Shown here piece by piece: positions 1 through 6,489 of a stretch of 9,014 nucleotides of DNA. Both the position numbers and the translations under genes were made by a program. The number at the start of each line of letters is the position of its first letter. Position 1 is the first letter of the stretch. Below the pieces are notes generated by a model. That model did not search any database and had not been told where the DNA came from. It was given only the letters and a program-made list of their open reading frames with translations. The stretch is from JBFHER01 sp041584055 (GTDB lineage: Bacteria > Bacteroidota > Bacteroidia > Bacteroidales > UBA5342): NCBI GenBank assembly GCA_041584055.1, contig JBFHER010000161.1, forward strand, positions 1 through 9,014, given 5' to 3'.

Positions 1-684
1 GAATTGCTCTTCATTGTCGTTTAACCCAGAAATGATGAGGTGAGTCAGTTCAAGCCAGACATGCGATTTATGAAGTGTTTTGATTGCTGCAAGAACAGGT
101 GCCAGTTTTGCCTTGCAGTTTGAATGGTAGAATTCTTCTGACATGGATTTTAGATCGATGTTTGCTGCTGTAATGTAAGGGAGTAGCTCCATGAGAGGCG
201 CCGGGTTAATATATCCTGCAGAAACAAGGATGACTGGAATGTCATTGCGTTTGGCTTCTTTGGCAATCGCCATGGCATATTCAAAATAAGCAACCGGATC
301 AGTATATGTCAGTGAAATGCTTTCACACCCTGAATGCTTTGCTTTTTGAACGATCTCCTCCGGAAGGATCGGTTGTTGTAAAGGTATTGGCGCTGTTTGT
401 GATATGGATGCGTTTTGACAGTTTTTGCAATGCAGGTTGCAACCGGCAGTGGCAATAGAATAGGTGTGATGCCCTGGTTTGAAATGATACAATGGCTTCT
501 TTTCAATAGGATCCACATGACTCGCAACCGGATTGCCATACGCAAGGGTATATAGGATTCCATTTTCAACGATTCTGGTTCTGCAGGTTGATCGCTGACC
601 TTCTTTTAATATACAATTGTTAGGACAAAGCGTACAATGGATTCCATGCTTTGTCTCGTGCCAATACAGCGCTTTCTTTTTCAA
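1..684 (-). CDS. AmmeMemoRadiSam-type radical SAM enzyme (partial, 3' end off the window)
   Basis: This leftward reading frame stays open for 228 codons to the window edge. The signature is a radical SAM CxxxCxxC cluster at C82, C86 and C89 (GCNLHCKNC), which binds the 4Fe-4S cluster used to cleave S-adenosylmethionine. It is preceded by a second cysteine set at C17, C20, C24 and C34 (CTLCPNNC then STC) and by the block HVDPIEKKPLYHF. This order is that of the AmmeMemoRadiSam / pyruvate formate-lyase-activating-enzyme-like family; its substrate is not established. The frame has a TAA at 703-705 and no ATG before the first cysteines, so TTG at 682-684 is the best start. That places C17 at a normal distance from the N-terminus. 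From memory the family is about 330-350 residues, so roughly a third is missing. No Memo or AMMECR1 partner gene is visible. The family is clear; the exact start is an inference. Confidence 0.88.
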   Translation of the reverse strand, partial: MKKKALYWHETKHGIHCTLCPNNCILKEGQRSTCRTRIVENGILYTLAYGNPVASHVDPIEKKPLYHFKPGHHTYSIATAGCNLHCKNCQNASISQTAPIPLQQPILPEEIVQKAKHSGCESISLTYTDPVAYFEYAMAIAKEAKRNDIPVILVSAGYINPAPLMELLPYITAANIDLKSMSEEFYHSNCKAKLAPVLAAIKTLHKSHVWLELTHLIISGLNDNEEQF

Positions 685-729
685 TGCATTTGCGTTTAAT
701 CCTTAAGTAGATATCAAAAGTTTACAATT

Positions 730-737
730 CAAAGCTA
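730..737 (-). promoter_or_regulatory. Putative -7 promoter box for the radical SAM gene
   Basis: On the minus strand this octamer reads TAGCTTTG, an exact match to the Bacteroidota -7 consensus TAnnTTTG. It lies between the rpsP terminator and the TTG start at 684, giving a leader of about 40 nt. I see no convincing TTG/TTTG -33 element 19-20 nt upstream, so the call rests on the -7 box and its position. Confidence 0.35.
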
Positions 738-790
738 GAACGTTTTTCAACCTTGTGGCGATGGATTCATAAATTTATAAAAAAGGCATA

Positions 791-819
791 AAAAAAACCG
801 TCCATTTGGACGGTTTTTT
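791..819 (-). terminator. Intrinsic terminator downstream of rpsP
   Basis: The stem CCGTCC/GGACGG (798-803 with 808-813) closes a 4-nt loop. It is flanked by seven A on the left and six T on the right, so leftward transcripts end in a U-run right after the hairpin. It begins 23 nt after the rpsP stop codon. The A/T symmetry would also let it work rightward. It insulates the radical SAM gene from rpsP read-through. Confidence 0.9.
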
Positions 820-841
820 GTTTTGTATGGAAGAAAACTGA

Positions 842-1522
842 TTATTCAGCTTTTTCTTTGGGTTCTTCCTTGGTTTCTTCTTTAGCAACTTTAGCAGGAG
901 CCTCTTCTACAATTTCTGTAATAGATTCTACCACTTCAGCAGCTGGCTCTTCTTTTGCAGCTTTTGCAGCTTCTTTTTCGGCTTTTTCAGCCTCTTTAGC
1001 AGCTTTCTCAGCAGCTTTTGCGTCTGCTTCTGCTTTTGCAGCAGCTTCAGCTTCTGCACGCAATGCAGCTTTTTCAGCAGCAATTGCTTCAGCACGAGCT
1101 TCATTTACTTTTTTCTCAGCAGCCATGCGTTCTTCGTAAGCAGCCATGTTGTCTGCATTCACTTTGCTTTGTACTGCTTCGTTTTTCTGTGCTTTTGAAG
1201 CTTTCCATGCTTCAAATTTCTGATCAGCTTCTGCTTGATCGATTGCACCTTTTTTTACTCCTTTGAGTAAGTGTTTTAAATATAAAACACCCTCTTTAGA
1301 CAGAATTGAACGCACTGTATCAGTAGGTTGAGCGCCGGTTTGAGCCCAATGAAGTGCTCTTTCGAAGTTTAAATCTATCGTAGCAGGATTGGTGTTTGGA
1401 TTATATGATCCAATTCTTTCGATATGCTTACCATCCCGTGGCGCCCTGCTATCTGCTACCACAATGTGGTAGAACGCGTGACGTTTCCGTCCGTGTCTTG
1501 CTAATCTAATTTTTGTTGGCAT
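842..1522 (-). CDS. rpsP: 30S ribosomal protein S16 with long C-terminal extension
   Basis: S16 binds 16S rRNA and helps assemble the 30S subunit body. Residues 1-80 are the canonical domain: KIRLARHGRKRHAFYHIVVADSR at the N-terminus, then PRDGKHIERIGSYNP and the TDTVRSILSKEGVL block that normally closes the fold. Typical S16 is about 80-90 residues. This protein has 226, the rest being a charged tail: residues 81-130 look helical and residues 130-226 are almost only Ala, Glu and Lys, with a likely long helix to about residue 190 and an acidic, Pro-containing end. Tails of this kind on S16 are common in Bacteroidota and their function is not established. The ATG start is fixed by the conserved N-terminus. 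rimM, trmD and rplS, the usual partners in many bacteria, are not adjacent. A strong terminator follows. Confidence 0.98.
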   Translation of the reverse strand: MPTKIRLARHGRKRHAFYHIVVADSRAPRDGKHIERIGSYNPNTNPATIDLNFERALHWAQTGAQPTDTVRSILSKEGVLYLKHLLKGVKKGAIDQAEADQKFEAWKASKAQKNEAVQSKVNADNMAAYEERMAAEKKVNEARAEAIAAEKAALRAEAEAAAKAEADAKAAEKAAKEAEKAEKEAAKAAKEEPAAEVVESITEIVEEAPAKVAKEETKEEPKEKAE

Positions 1523-1567
1523 TCTGTTTAATTAATTTAATTTATTACAACCTACAATTTTGGGCTG

Positions 1568-1575
1568 CAAATATA
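1568..1575 (-). promoter_or_regulatory. Putative -7 promoter box for rpsP
   Basis: The minus strand reads TATATTTG, an exact TAnnTTTG match. It sits 45 nt before the rpsP ATG, which predicts a leader of about 38 nt. The surrounding sequence is very AT-rich. The -33 region shows only a weak CTG at a spacing of 21. Confidence 0.55.
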
Positions 1576-1619
1576 GAAACTTTTTCCTTAAAAAAACAGA
1601 TAAAATAAGAAATTATAAA

Positions 1620-1718
1620 TCAGCCGATTGGAATCAGCTGCAACCCGGAGGTGATGGGATCGCAATCAGCTTTCTTTTTAAGAAATACAAGGATCGTGCC
1701 TGCTGTGTGTGCAGACAT
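1620..1718 (-). other. Short open frame in the rpsP-ybjQ intergenic region, doubtful
   Basis: A 32-codon leftward frame starts with ATG (MSAHTAGTILVF...) and ends with TGA at 1620-1622. The frame continues upstream of the ATG for eight more codons to an in-frame TGA. I do not recognise the product and see no start signal. The composition is protein-like, with mixed charged and hydrophobic residues, but the other strand is also open here, so chance is the simplest explanation. The wider gap between rpsP and the micropeptide gene holds the rpsP promoter and otherwise nothing I can identify. Confidence 0.15.
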
Positions 1719-1772
1719 TGAATAGCTATAATAAAATGCCAGTCAACAGGGCCTGTTCATCTTGCCACAGAA

Positions 1773-1892
1773 TCAGTACTTCCGTTTCTCAAAATCTTCC
1801 TTATCTCTGTCTTTGATCCGTTTAAAGATCAAGGAGACGATAATGATCACCGAGATGACAGCAGCAATGCCATAAATCCAAAGGACCCACAT
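1773..1892 (-). CDS. 39-residue single-pass membrane micropeptide, co-transcribed with ybjQ
   Basis: An ATG lies one base after the ybjQ stop codon and opens a 39-residue frame ending in TGA at 1773-1775. Residues 2-23 (MWVLWIYGIAAVISVIIIVS) form one uninterrupted hydrophobic span. They are followed by a tail dense in Lys, Arg, Asp and Glu (FKRIKDRDKEDFEKRKY). By the positive-inside rule the tail should be cytoplasmic, giving an N-out/C-in bitopic protein. The tight spacing implies translational coupling with the YbjQ protein. I do not recognise a family and assign no function. The sharp split into a membrane span and an amphipathic charged tail, in the right position and strand, makes chance unlikely. 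It is short enough to be missed by routine gene calling. Confidence 0.72.
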   Translation of the reverse strand: MWVLWIYGIAAVISVIIIVSLIFKRIKDRDKEDFEKRKY

Positions 1893-1893
1893 A

Positions 1894-2208
1894 TTATTTG
1901 ATTTTAACAGCTGTTCCGTAAACAAGGATCTCGGCCATGCCTTGAGCAACAGTAGATGTCATAAATCTAACATTTACTATGGCATCCGCGCCAATGTTTT
2001 GTGCGTTGTTCTTCATGCGTTGTAGAGATTGTTCCCGTGCATGTGCCAAAAGCTCCGTGTACTCAGAGACTTCACCTCCAACAATGTTTTTAAATCCTGC
2101 CATTATATCCCGGCCAACATTACGCGCTCTCACCGTACTTCCCCGAACAATTTCGAGCGCTTCAGTAATTGTTTTGCCAGGAATGGTTTCTGTTGTTACT
2201 ATAATCAT
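1894..2208 (-). CDS. YbjQ/UPF0145 family heavy-metal-binding-domain-like protein
   Basis: This 104-residue cytoplasmic protein matches the YbjQ_1 (UPF0145, formerly DUF74) family along its whole length. Recognisable blocks are the N-terminal strand with PGKTI (10-14), GSTVRARNVGRDI (23-35), VGGEVSEYTELLAHARE (43-59) and NIGADAIVNVRF (71-82). The length is typical. Family members form small oligomers and are annotated as putative heavy-metal-binding proteins, but the biochemical role is unproven. No Cys or His cluster is present here, so metal binding cannot be argued from this sequence. It is the first gene of a two-gene leftward unit with the 39-residue membrane peptide. The ATG start is fixed by the conserved N-terminus. 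The octamer TAACTTTA at 2230-2237 (minus strand), 21 nt upstream, is a weak promoter candidate lacking a -33 element. Confidence 0.95.
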   Translation of the reverse strand: MIIVTTETIPGKTITEALEIVRGSTVRARNVGRDIMAGFKNIVGGEVSEYTELLAHAREQSLQRMKNNAQNIGADAIVNVRFMTSTVAQGMAEILVYGTAVKIK

Positions 2209-2319
2209 GATTGTTTATTTAGTGAAGCATAAAGTTATTTAGAAATAATGAATAAACGATGCATTTTGTCTGAAATGAATTAATATGGGGATCATTAAAA
2301 TGCTTGGTCAATAGAAACA

Positions 2320-2350
2320 TTGACTTTGAACTGCGAAAGTCATAACTTTA
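2320..2350 (+). promoter_or_regulatory. Putative dodecin promoter
   Basis: TTG (2320-2322), a 20-nt spacer and TAACTTTA (2343-2350) fit the Bacteroidota -33/-7 architecture with one mismatch in the last base of the -7 box. The predicted start of transcription is near 2354-2356. That lies inside or after the upstream ATG at 2352, which favours translation from the ATG at 2385. The same octamer TAACTTTA occurs on the opposite strand ahead of ybjQ. Confidence 0.5.
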
Positions 2351-2384
2351 TATGAGTGATGTAAAACTTTTAAAATTTAATGTT

Positions 2385-2594
2385 ATGTCTGACAGCGTTT
2401 ACAAAATTATTGAATTGGTTGGTACCAGTAAAGAGTCATGGGAGAAAGCTGCCCAAACTGCTATTACTAAAGCATCAAAAAGTTTACGTGATCTGCGTAT
2501 TGCGGAAGTTTCGAAACTTGATATGCACATCAAAGATGGCATCATTGAAGATTACCGGGTAAAAATTAAAGTTTCGTTCAGATATGAAGATTAG
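2385..2594 (+). CDS. Dodecin, flavin-binding protein
   Basis: Dodecins assemble into hollow dodecamers that bind FMN, riboflavin or other flavins and buffer free flavin in the cytoplasm. The 69-residue product starts SVYKIIELVGTS, has the family tryptophan at W19 in SKESWEKAA that stacks on flavin, then SKSLRDLRIAEV and the strand block VKIKVSFRY that ends the fold. An in-frame ATG at 2352 would add eleven residues and give 80. I prefer 2385 because dodecins usually begin two to four residues before VYKxIEL and are about 65-72 long, and because the probable promoter overlaps the upstream ATG. It is a single gene, convergent with the acyl-CoA synthetase gene, with no evident terminator hairpin between them. 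Confidence 0.93.
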   Translation: MSDSVYKIIELVGTSKESWEKAAQTAITKASKSLRDLRIAEVSKLDMHIKDGIIEDYRVKIKVSFRYED

Positions 2595-2662
2595 AATATC
2601 TGTGATCTTTTATTACTGGTGTTGATGTCTTTATTAAGCCATTTTATTTGCATTATGCTCAA

Positions 2663-4339
2663 TTAAGCGTAGAGGAATCGTTTAATCTTCTGTGTGGCCG
2701 TTCTTTGAAAAGGATCTGCATGTATGATCAGGTCCTGTATCTTAGAGAATTTATTCACACGGGCATTGATGTGTGCTTTCAATTCTTTGGATAGCTCTTC
2801 GATGGCTTCGTCTACCATTTGCCTTATTTCCTTTTTACGCTCGTCCACGATTTGGGAGATTTCGGATGTCATTTCCTTGATGCGTTGTTCCATCTCTTCT
2901 CTGTTAAAATGAACCATGGCAACAAGGCGTCCTTTTTTCTCAATCACAATAGATTCCACAACGTGTTTGAAATTATTGATCAGTGACTCGATATCTTCAG
3001 GGTAAATGTTTTCTCCGTTTGCACCAACAATCATGTTCTTTAAACGCCCCCTGTGACTTAGCCAGCCATCCTTGTCAAACACACCAAGATCTCCCGTTTT
3101 AAACCAGCCGTCGTCGGTGAGCACCTCTTTTGTTTTGGCTTCATTTTTATAATAACCCAGCATTACATTTGGACCGCGTCCCCAGATTTCTCCCTCTCCG
3201 GTAACCGGATCCGGATTGTTTATTTTAATTTCACAATAGAGCGCGGCAGGTCCAATGGCTTGCAGTTTAGTCATCTGAGGATTGGATCCGGCAAGCATGG
3301 GAGCAGTTTCTGTTAGCCCATAACCAATGGCATAAGGAAACTTTGCATCCCGAAGAAATTGTTCCACAACACCATCCAGCTTGGCTCCGCCAATACCAAA
3401 GAATTTTAATTCTCCGCCAAAGGTCTCATATAATTTTTTACCAGCGATCTTATGAAGTAAGCTGCGTGTCGGTTTAAATTTGTACAGCGCTTTTGTAATG
3501 GGTTTAGCTTGTATGCCAGGTAAAACTTTGTTTCGAAATACCTTCTCAATAATCATTGGTACTGTGAGCATGTATTGCGGCTTTACTTTCTGCATTGCTG
3601 GAACCAGTACGCTTGCAGTGGGGGGCTTGCGTAAATATGTTATGTTGGCTCCAGACATGACTGGCAAAATTAAACCAAGTGTGTTTTCATAGGTGTGAGA
3701 CAATGGTAAAACCGATAAAAATCGCTCTTTGGGCTTAATTTTCTGGGTGTCTCCTCCCTGAATTGCATTGATGAGTACATTTTTCTGCGATAACATTACT
3801 CCCTTTGAATCACCCGTGGTGCCGGATGTGTAGATTAGGATTGCCAAATCGTTTTCATCAGGTTGATATGTATTTGAAGAACGACCTTCCGGATTAAAAG
3901 CAACAGCTTTGTCAGTGCTTTTAAGAATGTGGAAGTTGTCCATTCTTACAACGAACTTTAAATTCTCGTTGTTAATGTCTTTGATTTTAAATTCGAGGTT
4001 CTCGGATATGAATATGGTTTCTGCTTCAGAATGATTCAGTACATTCTCAATTTCGTGAGGGTTGAAGTCCGGCAATACCGGGACAGCAATGATTCCCATT
4101 ATTTGTAGCGCAAAATAGACAGCACCCCAGTTGGGCATGTTCTGACTAAGTAGAATCACCTTCTCTCCCGGTTTTACATTGTTGGCTTCCAGAAATGCCT
4201 GAACAGCTGAAATTTTTTCTCCCAACTCAGCATAAGTGAGCATCTTTTCCCCAACAAAACCCATTGCATCCAGATCTGAGAAATTTGAAATTGCCTCAGG
4301 AATAACAGTTGCAAAATTTAAAACCTTAAAATCTTTCAT
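2663..4339 (-). CDS. Long-chain acyl-CoA synthetase (AMP-forming)
   Basis: The enzyme activates a fatty acid with ATP to an acyl-adenylate and transfers it to CoA. At 558 residues it has the complete ANL (adenylate-forming) fold. The ATP-binding P-loop is IYTSGTTGDSKG (169-180). The A5 motif is YGLTETAP (340-347), A7 TGDLG is at 415-419, and the hinge block GRLKNMIVGANGENIYP is at 431-447. The C-terminal A10 region TATQKIKR carries the catalytic lysine K551. Between hinge and A10, residues 480-530 form a charged helical stretch, as in other long-chain members. Substrate chain length cannot be read from sequence. A precise FadD assignment is avoided because Bacteroidota carry several paralogues. 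It is a single leftward gene with its own -7 box and a candidate operator upstream. Confidence 0.95.
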   Translation of the reverse strand: MKDFKVLNFATVIPEAISNFSDLDAMGFVGEKMLTYAELGEKISAVQAFLEANNVKPGEKVILLSQNMPNWGAVYFALQIMGIIAVPVLPDFNPHEIENVLNHSEAETIFISENLEFKIKDINNENLKFVVRMDNFHILKSTDKAVAFNPEGRSSNTYQPDENDLAILIYTSGTTGDSKGVMLSQKNVLINAIQGGDTQKIKPKERFLSVLPLSHTYENTLGLILPVMSGANITYLRKPPTASVLVPAMQKVKPQYMLTVPMIIEKVFRNKVLPGIQAKPITKALYKFKPTRSLLHKIAGKKLYETFGGELKFFGIGGAKLDGVVEQFLRDAKFPYAIGYGLTETAPMLAGSNPQMTKLQAIGPAALYCEIKINNPDPVTGEGEIWGRGPNVMLGYYKNEAKTKEVLTDDGWFKTGDLGVFDKDGWLSHRGRLKNMIVGANGENIYPEDIESLINNFKHVVESIVIEKKGRLVAMVHFNREEMEQRIKEMTSEISQIVDERKKEIRQMVDEAIEELSKELKAHINARVNKFSKIQDLIIHADPFQRTATQKIKRFLYA

Positions 4340-4355
4340 AACATCAAATATGGCA

Positions 4356-4363
4356 CAAATATA
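4356..4363 (-). promoter_or_regulatory. Putative -7 promoter box for the acyl-CoA synthetase gene
   Basis: The minus strand reads TATATTTG, an exact TAnnTTTG match, 16 nt before the ATG, so the leader would be only about 10-13 nt. No clear -33 TTG is present at the expected spacing. Confidence 0.45.
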
Positions 4364-4416
4364 GCTTATTATATATATAAAATAGTTAAAAGATTGTTAG
4401 TGAGTGTTTATGTTAT

Positions 4417-4445
4417 TTAATTGAGCTCTAAATTTACTCAATTAA
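4417..4445. promoter_or_regulatory. Perfect 9-bp inverted repeat, candidate operator
   Basis: TTAATTGAG (4417-4425) and CTCAATTAA (4437-4445) are perfect inverted copies separated by 11 bp, with arm centres 20 bp apart, close to two helical turns. The site lies about 54 bp upstream of the -7 box of the acyl-CoA synthetase gene. The geometry suits a dimeric DNA-binding regulator. There is no T-run after it, so a terminator is unlikely. No regulator gene is in the window. Confidence 0.4.
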
Positions 4446-4527
4446 CGGTAAAAATCATGTAGACTGGTTTGAAGTGTCTCTATTTCTGTTTTAAAGACTT
4501 TCCTATCGGAGAAGGATTTTTTGATGC

Positions 4528-4687
4528 ATGCAAATGCAAAGCGTTGGAAATACAACAACCAATAATGGACAATCTTTAGGATGGAATGGCTTCTACAACT
4601 TACAGCGTATTGAAGGCGCATATGTGGATTCAGAATTGCCTGTAGTCAGGAACTTTTTCTTTAAAAATCAGGTTAAATACCTTCCGA
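4528..4687 (+). pseudogene. Possible remnant of a gliding-motility-type C-terminal domain
   Basis: This frame begins just after an in-frame TGA and reads GWNGFYNLQRIEGAYV then FFKNQVKYLPIK. That resembles the end of the CHU_C / gliding-motility-associated C-terminal domain (type IX secretion cargo in Bacteroidota), with its W-D-G-x-Y, a G-x-Y-V strand and a final K-x-V-x-L-x-K strand. Just upstream, one of the other frames reads KRW at a position where a frameshift would restore an RWG motif. No intact gene precedes it, and the frame then runs into the antisense 3' end of dnaB. The rest of the 348-bp gap between the acyl-CoA synthetase gene and dnaB holds the promoter, the inverted repeat and AT-rich sequence. 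The similarity is judged by eye and could be chance. Confidence 0.22.
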
Positions 4688-6220
4688 TTAAAAGCTCGGA
4701 GGAGGGACCCCGATCCCAAATGGGTCTTTCTCATCAACAGGTACGCCTCCTAAGCTTGAGTCTGGCGTTTCGTTCATTTTTGAACCAAGGGTGATGGGTC
4801 TGCTTGCCGGGTTCCCGAAATCATTTTCCGGATCCACAAACTTGGCAAGTTCCTTTCTGAAGCGCAGTGGTACATTTCCGGTCGCCCCGTTCCTATGCTT
4901 GGCAATGATGATTTCAGCAATTCCCATCAGGTCATTTCCGTCAGGATCCTGTGTGATGCCATAATATTCAGGACGGTGGATAAAGATAACCATGTCTGCA
5001 TCCTGTTCGATGGCACCGGATTCTCGCAAATCGGAAAGCTGTGGCCGTTTTCCTTCGTAGCCAGTCCGGCCTTCAACACCACGGTTGAGCTGAGACAGGG
5101 CAATGATTGGAATACTGAGCTCTTTCGCCAGTCCTTTGAGTGATCTGGAGATCATACTTACTTCTTCCTGCCGACTTCCGGGGTTCATGCCGGAGGCATT
5201 CATGAGCTGAAGATAATCGATAAAGACAGCTTTTATATCATGCTTCTTTTTTAAACGCCTGCATTTGGCACGCAGTTCAAAAATGGATAAACCCGGGGTG
5301 TCGTCTAAAAAGATGGGGGCATCCTGAAGATTTTTTATCTTTTTATGAAGATGACTCCATTCTGCGGGAGCAAGTCGACCGTTTTTAATTTTCTCCCCTT
5401 CTATTTCACACTCACTGGATATCAGTCGATTCACCAACTGAACATTAGACATCTCAAGAGAGAAAATAGCAATGGGCTCTTTGTAGTCCAAAGCAATGTT
5501 CCGCGTCATGGAAATGATAAAGGCAGTTTTTCCCATGGCCGGACGGGCAGCCATAATTACAAGGTCCGACTTTTGCCAGCCTGACGTCATTTTATCGATG
5601 CCGGTAAAACCTGAAGCCAGTCCACTAAGGCCTTCTTTTTGCTTTGAGGCTTCCTCCATGTTATGGAGTGCCTCACCGATAACAGCATTGATCTGGGTGG
5701 TTTCATTCTTAGACCCGGTCTGAGCAATTTTATATATTCCCGATTCTGCACTGTTAAGAAGTTCTTCAACATCCATGCTGTCATCATAAGCCTGATTTTG
5801 AATCTCAGAAGAAACACGAATCAGTTCCCGTTGGATGAATTTCTGGGAAATAATACGGGCGTGATACTCAATGTGAGCAGCAGATGCAACTTTAGCTGTC
5901 AGTTGAGAGATATAAACAGGTCCGCCAACTTCATCCAGGTATCCTTTTCGCAATAACTGGTCGGTGACTGTGAGCATGTCCACCGGATTCTCTTTAGTAA
6001 ACAGGTCAACAATGGCTTCAAATATCTTTTGGTGCGCTTCCTTGTAGAAACATTCCGGTTTTAATATATCTCCCACCACCGGATATGCATTCTTCTCAAG
6101 CATTAAAGCTCCCAGAACAGCCTCCTCAAGCTCAATGGCCTGTGGTGGAAGCTTTCCGAATTCATTGGCAGGGATGACTTTGTTTTTGCGCGTGTTGTTG
6201 TATGTTTGTTTTTGAGCCAT
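4688..6220 (-). CDS. dnaB: Replicative DNA helicase DnaB
   Basis: DnaB is the hexameric 5'-3' helicase that unwinds DNA at the replication fork and recruits primase. The 510-residue protein has the N-terminal domain (about 25-130, starting PPQAIELEEAVLGALM), a linker, and the RecA-like C-terminal domain from about 195. Walker A is ARPAMGKT (225-232), Walker B is VFIDYLQL (332-339), and ALSQLNR (374-380) is followed by LSDLRESGAIEQDADMV (395-411). R443 in AKHRNGATG is in the arginine-finger region. The C-terminus after about 470 is a poorly conserved Pro/Gly/Asp-rich tail ending GIGVPPPSF. No intein or frameshift interrupts the helicase motifs. The gene diverges from ispE. I see no strong terminator after its stop. 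Confidence 0.98.
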   Translation of the reverse strand: MAQKQTYNNTRKNKVIPANEFGKLPPQAIELEEAVLGALMLEKNAYPVVGDILKPECFYKEAHQKIFEAIVDLFTKENPVDMLTVTDQLLRKGYLDEVGGPVYISQLTAKVASAAHIEYHARIISQKFIQRELIRVSSEIQNQAYDDSMDVEELLNSAESGIYKIAQTGSKNETTQINAVIGEALHNMEEASKQKEGLSGLASGFTGIDKMTSGWQKSDLVIMAARPAMGKTAFIISMTRNIALDYKEPIAIFSLEMSNVQLVNRLISSECEIEGEKIKNGRLAPAEWSHLHKKIKNLQDAPIFLDDTPGLSIFELRAKCRRLKKKHDIKAVFIDYLQLMNASGMNPGSRQEEVSMISRSLKGLAKELSIPIIALSQLNRGVEGRTGYEGKRPQLSDLRESGAIEQDADMVIFIHRPEYYGITQDPDGNDLMGIAEIIIAKHRNGATGNVPLRFRKELAKFVDPENDFGNPASRPITLGSKMNETPDSSLGGVPVDEKDPFGIGVPPPSF

Positions 6221-6240
6221 TATCTAAATACTGATATTTA

Positions 6241-6260
6241 TTGTCACAAAAGTTGGACAA
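6241..6260. promoter_or_regulatory. Inverted repeat over the presumed dnaB promoter
   Basis: TTGTC (6241-6245) and GACAA (6256-6260) are inverted arms 10 bp apart, lying 21-40 nt upstream of the dnaB ATG. They overlap AACTTTTG (minus strand, 6247-6254), a one-mismatch -7 box candidate. This could be an operator, but the arms are short. Confidence 0.22.
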
Positions 6261-6282
6261 AAAAATTAATTTTCTGCGCTTG

Positions 6283-6299
6283 TAAAAATACTATTTTTA
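6283..6299. repeat. 17-bp AT-rich palindrome in the dnaB-ispE divergent region
   Basis: TAAAAATA and TATTTTTA flank a single central C, giving a perfect odd palindrome about 63-79 bp upstream of dnaB. A second small inverted repeat, TTCTGC/GCAGAA with a 3-nt loop, lies at 6352-6366. In such AT-rich DNA, simple palindromes arise easily. No function is claimed. Confidence 0.3.
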
Positions 6300-6459
6300 G
6301 CAAGTGAATTGCACACCTTTGAGCCGGAAGCGGAAGATCAAAAATAATGAATTCTGCGCAGCAGAAAGTAAACATAATATTTTTGTTAATTAAATTATTC
6401 AAGTGTCATGAAAAGAGTAATTTAGTAGAAGAATAATTGTTGACAAGCTGTTAGTGGGA

Positions 6460-6489
6460 TTGTTAATTGATAAGAGGATATTAAATTTG
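6460..6489 (+). promoter_or_regulatory. ispE promoter, full -33/-7 match
   Basis: TTG (6460-6462), a 19-nt spacer and TAAATTTG (6482-6489) match the Bacteroidota promoter consensus at both elements. Transcription should start near 6493-6496, giving a leader of roughly 10-13 nt before the ATG at 6506. Confidence 0.7.

Noticed and set aside
309..569. An ATG-started leftward frame of 86 codons inside the radical SAM gene
   Set aside because: It lies out of frame with the frame that carries the CxxxCxxC cluster and the DPIEKKPL block. Its product is basic and matches nothing recognisable.
858..1139. A rightward Ala/Ser-rich frame of 93 codons opposite rpsP
   Set aside because: It is the antisense reading of the repetitive Ala/Glu/Lys codons of the S16 tail and shows no independent signals.
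1620..1757. A leftward frame starting MNRPC with an in-frame TGA followed by a further 40 open codons, suggesting a selenocysteine readthrough gene
   Set aside because: No hairpin of bacterial SECIS type follows the TGA, the product resembles no known selenoprotein, and the region lies between normal genes. Chance openness is simpler.
1741..1772. AACAGG-G-CCTGTT palindrome just after the micropeptide stop, considered as a terminator
   Set aside because: A one-base loop cannot form this hairpin as drawn and no U-run follows on the leftward transcript.
2352..2384. Eleven extra N-terminal dodecin residues from an upstream ATG
   Set aside because: The residues precede the conserved dodecin start and the probable promoter overlaps that ATG, so they are likely untranslated.
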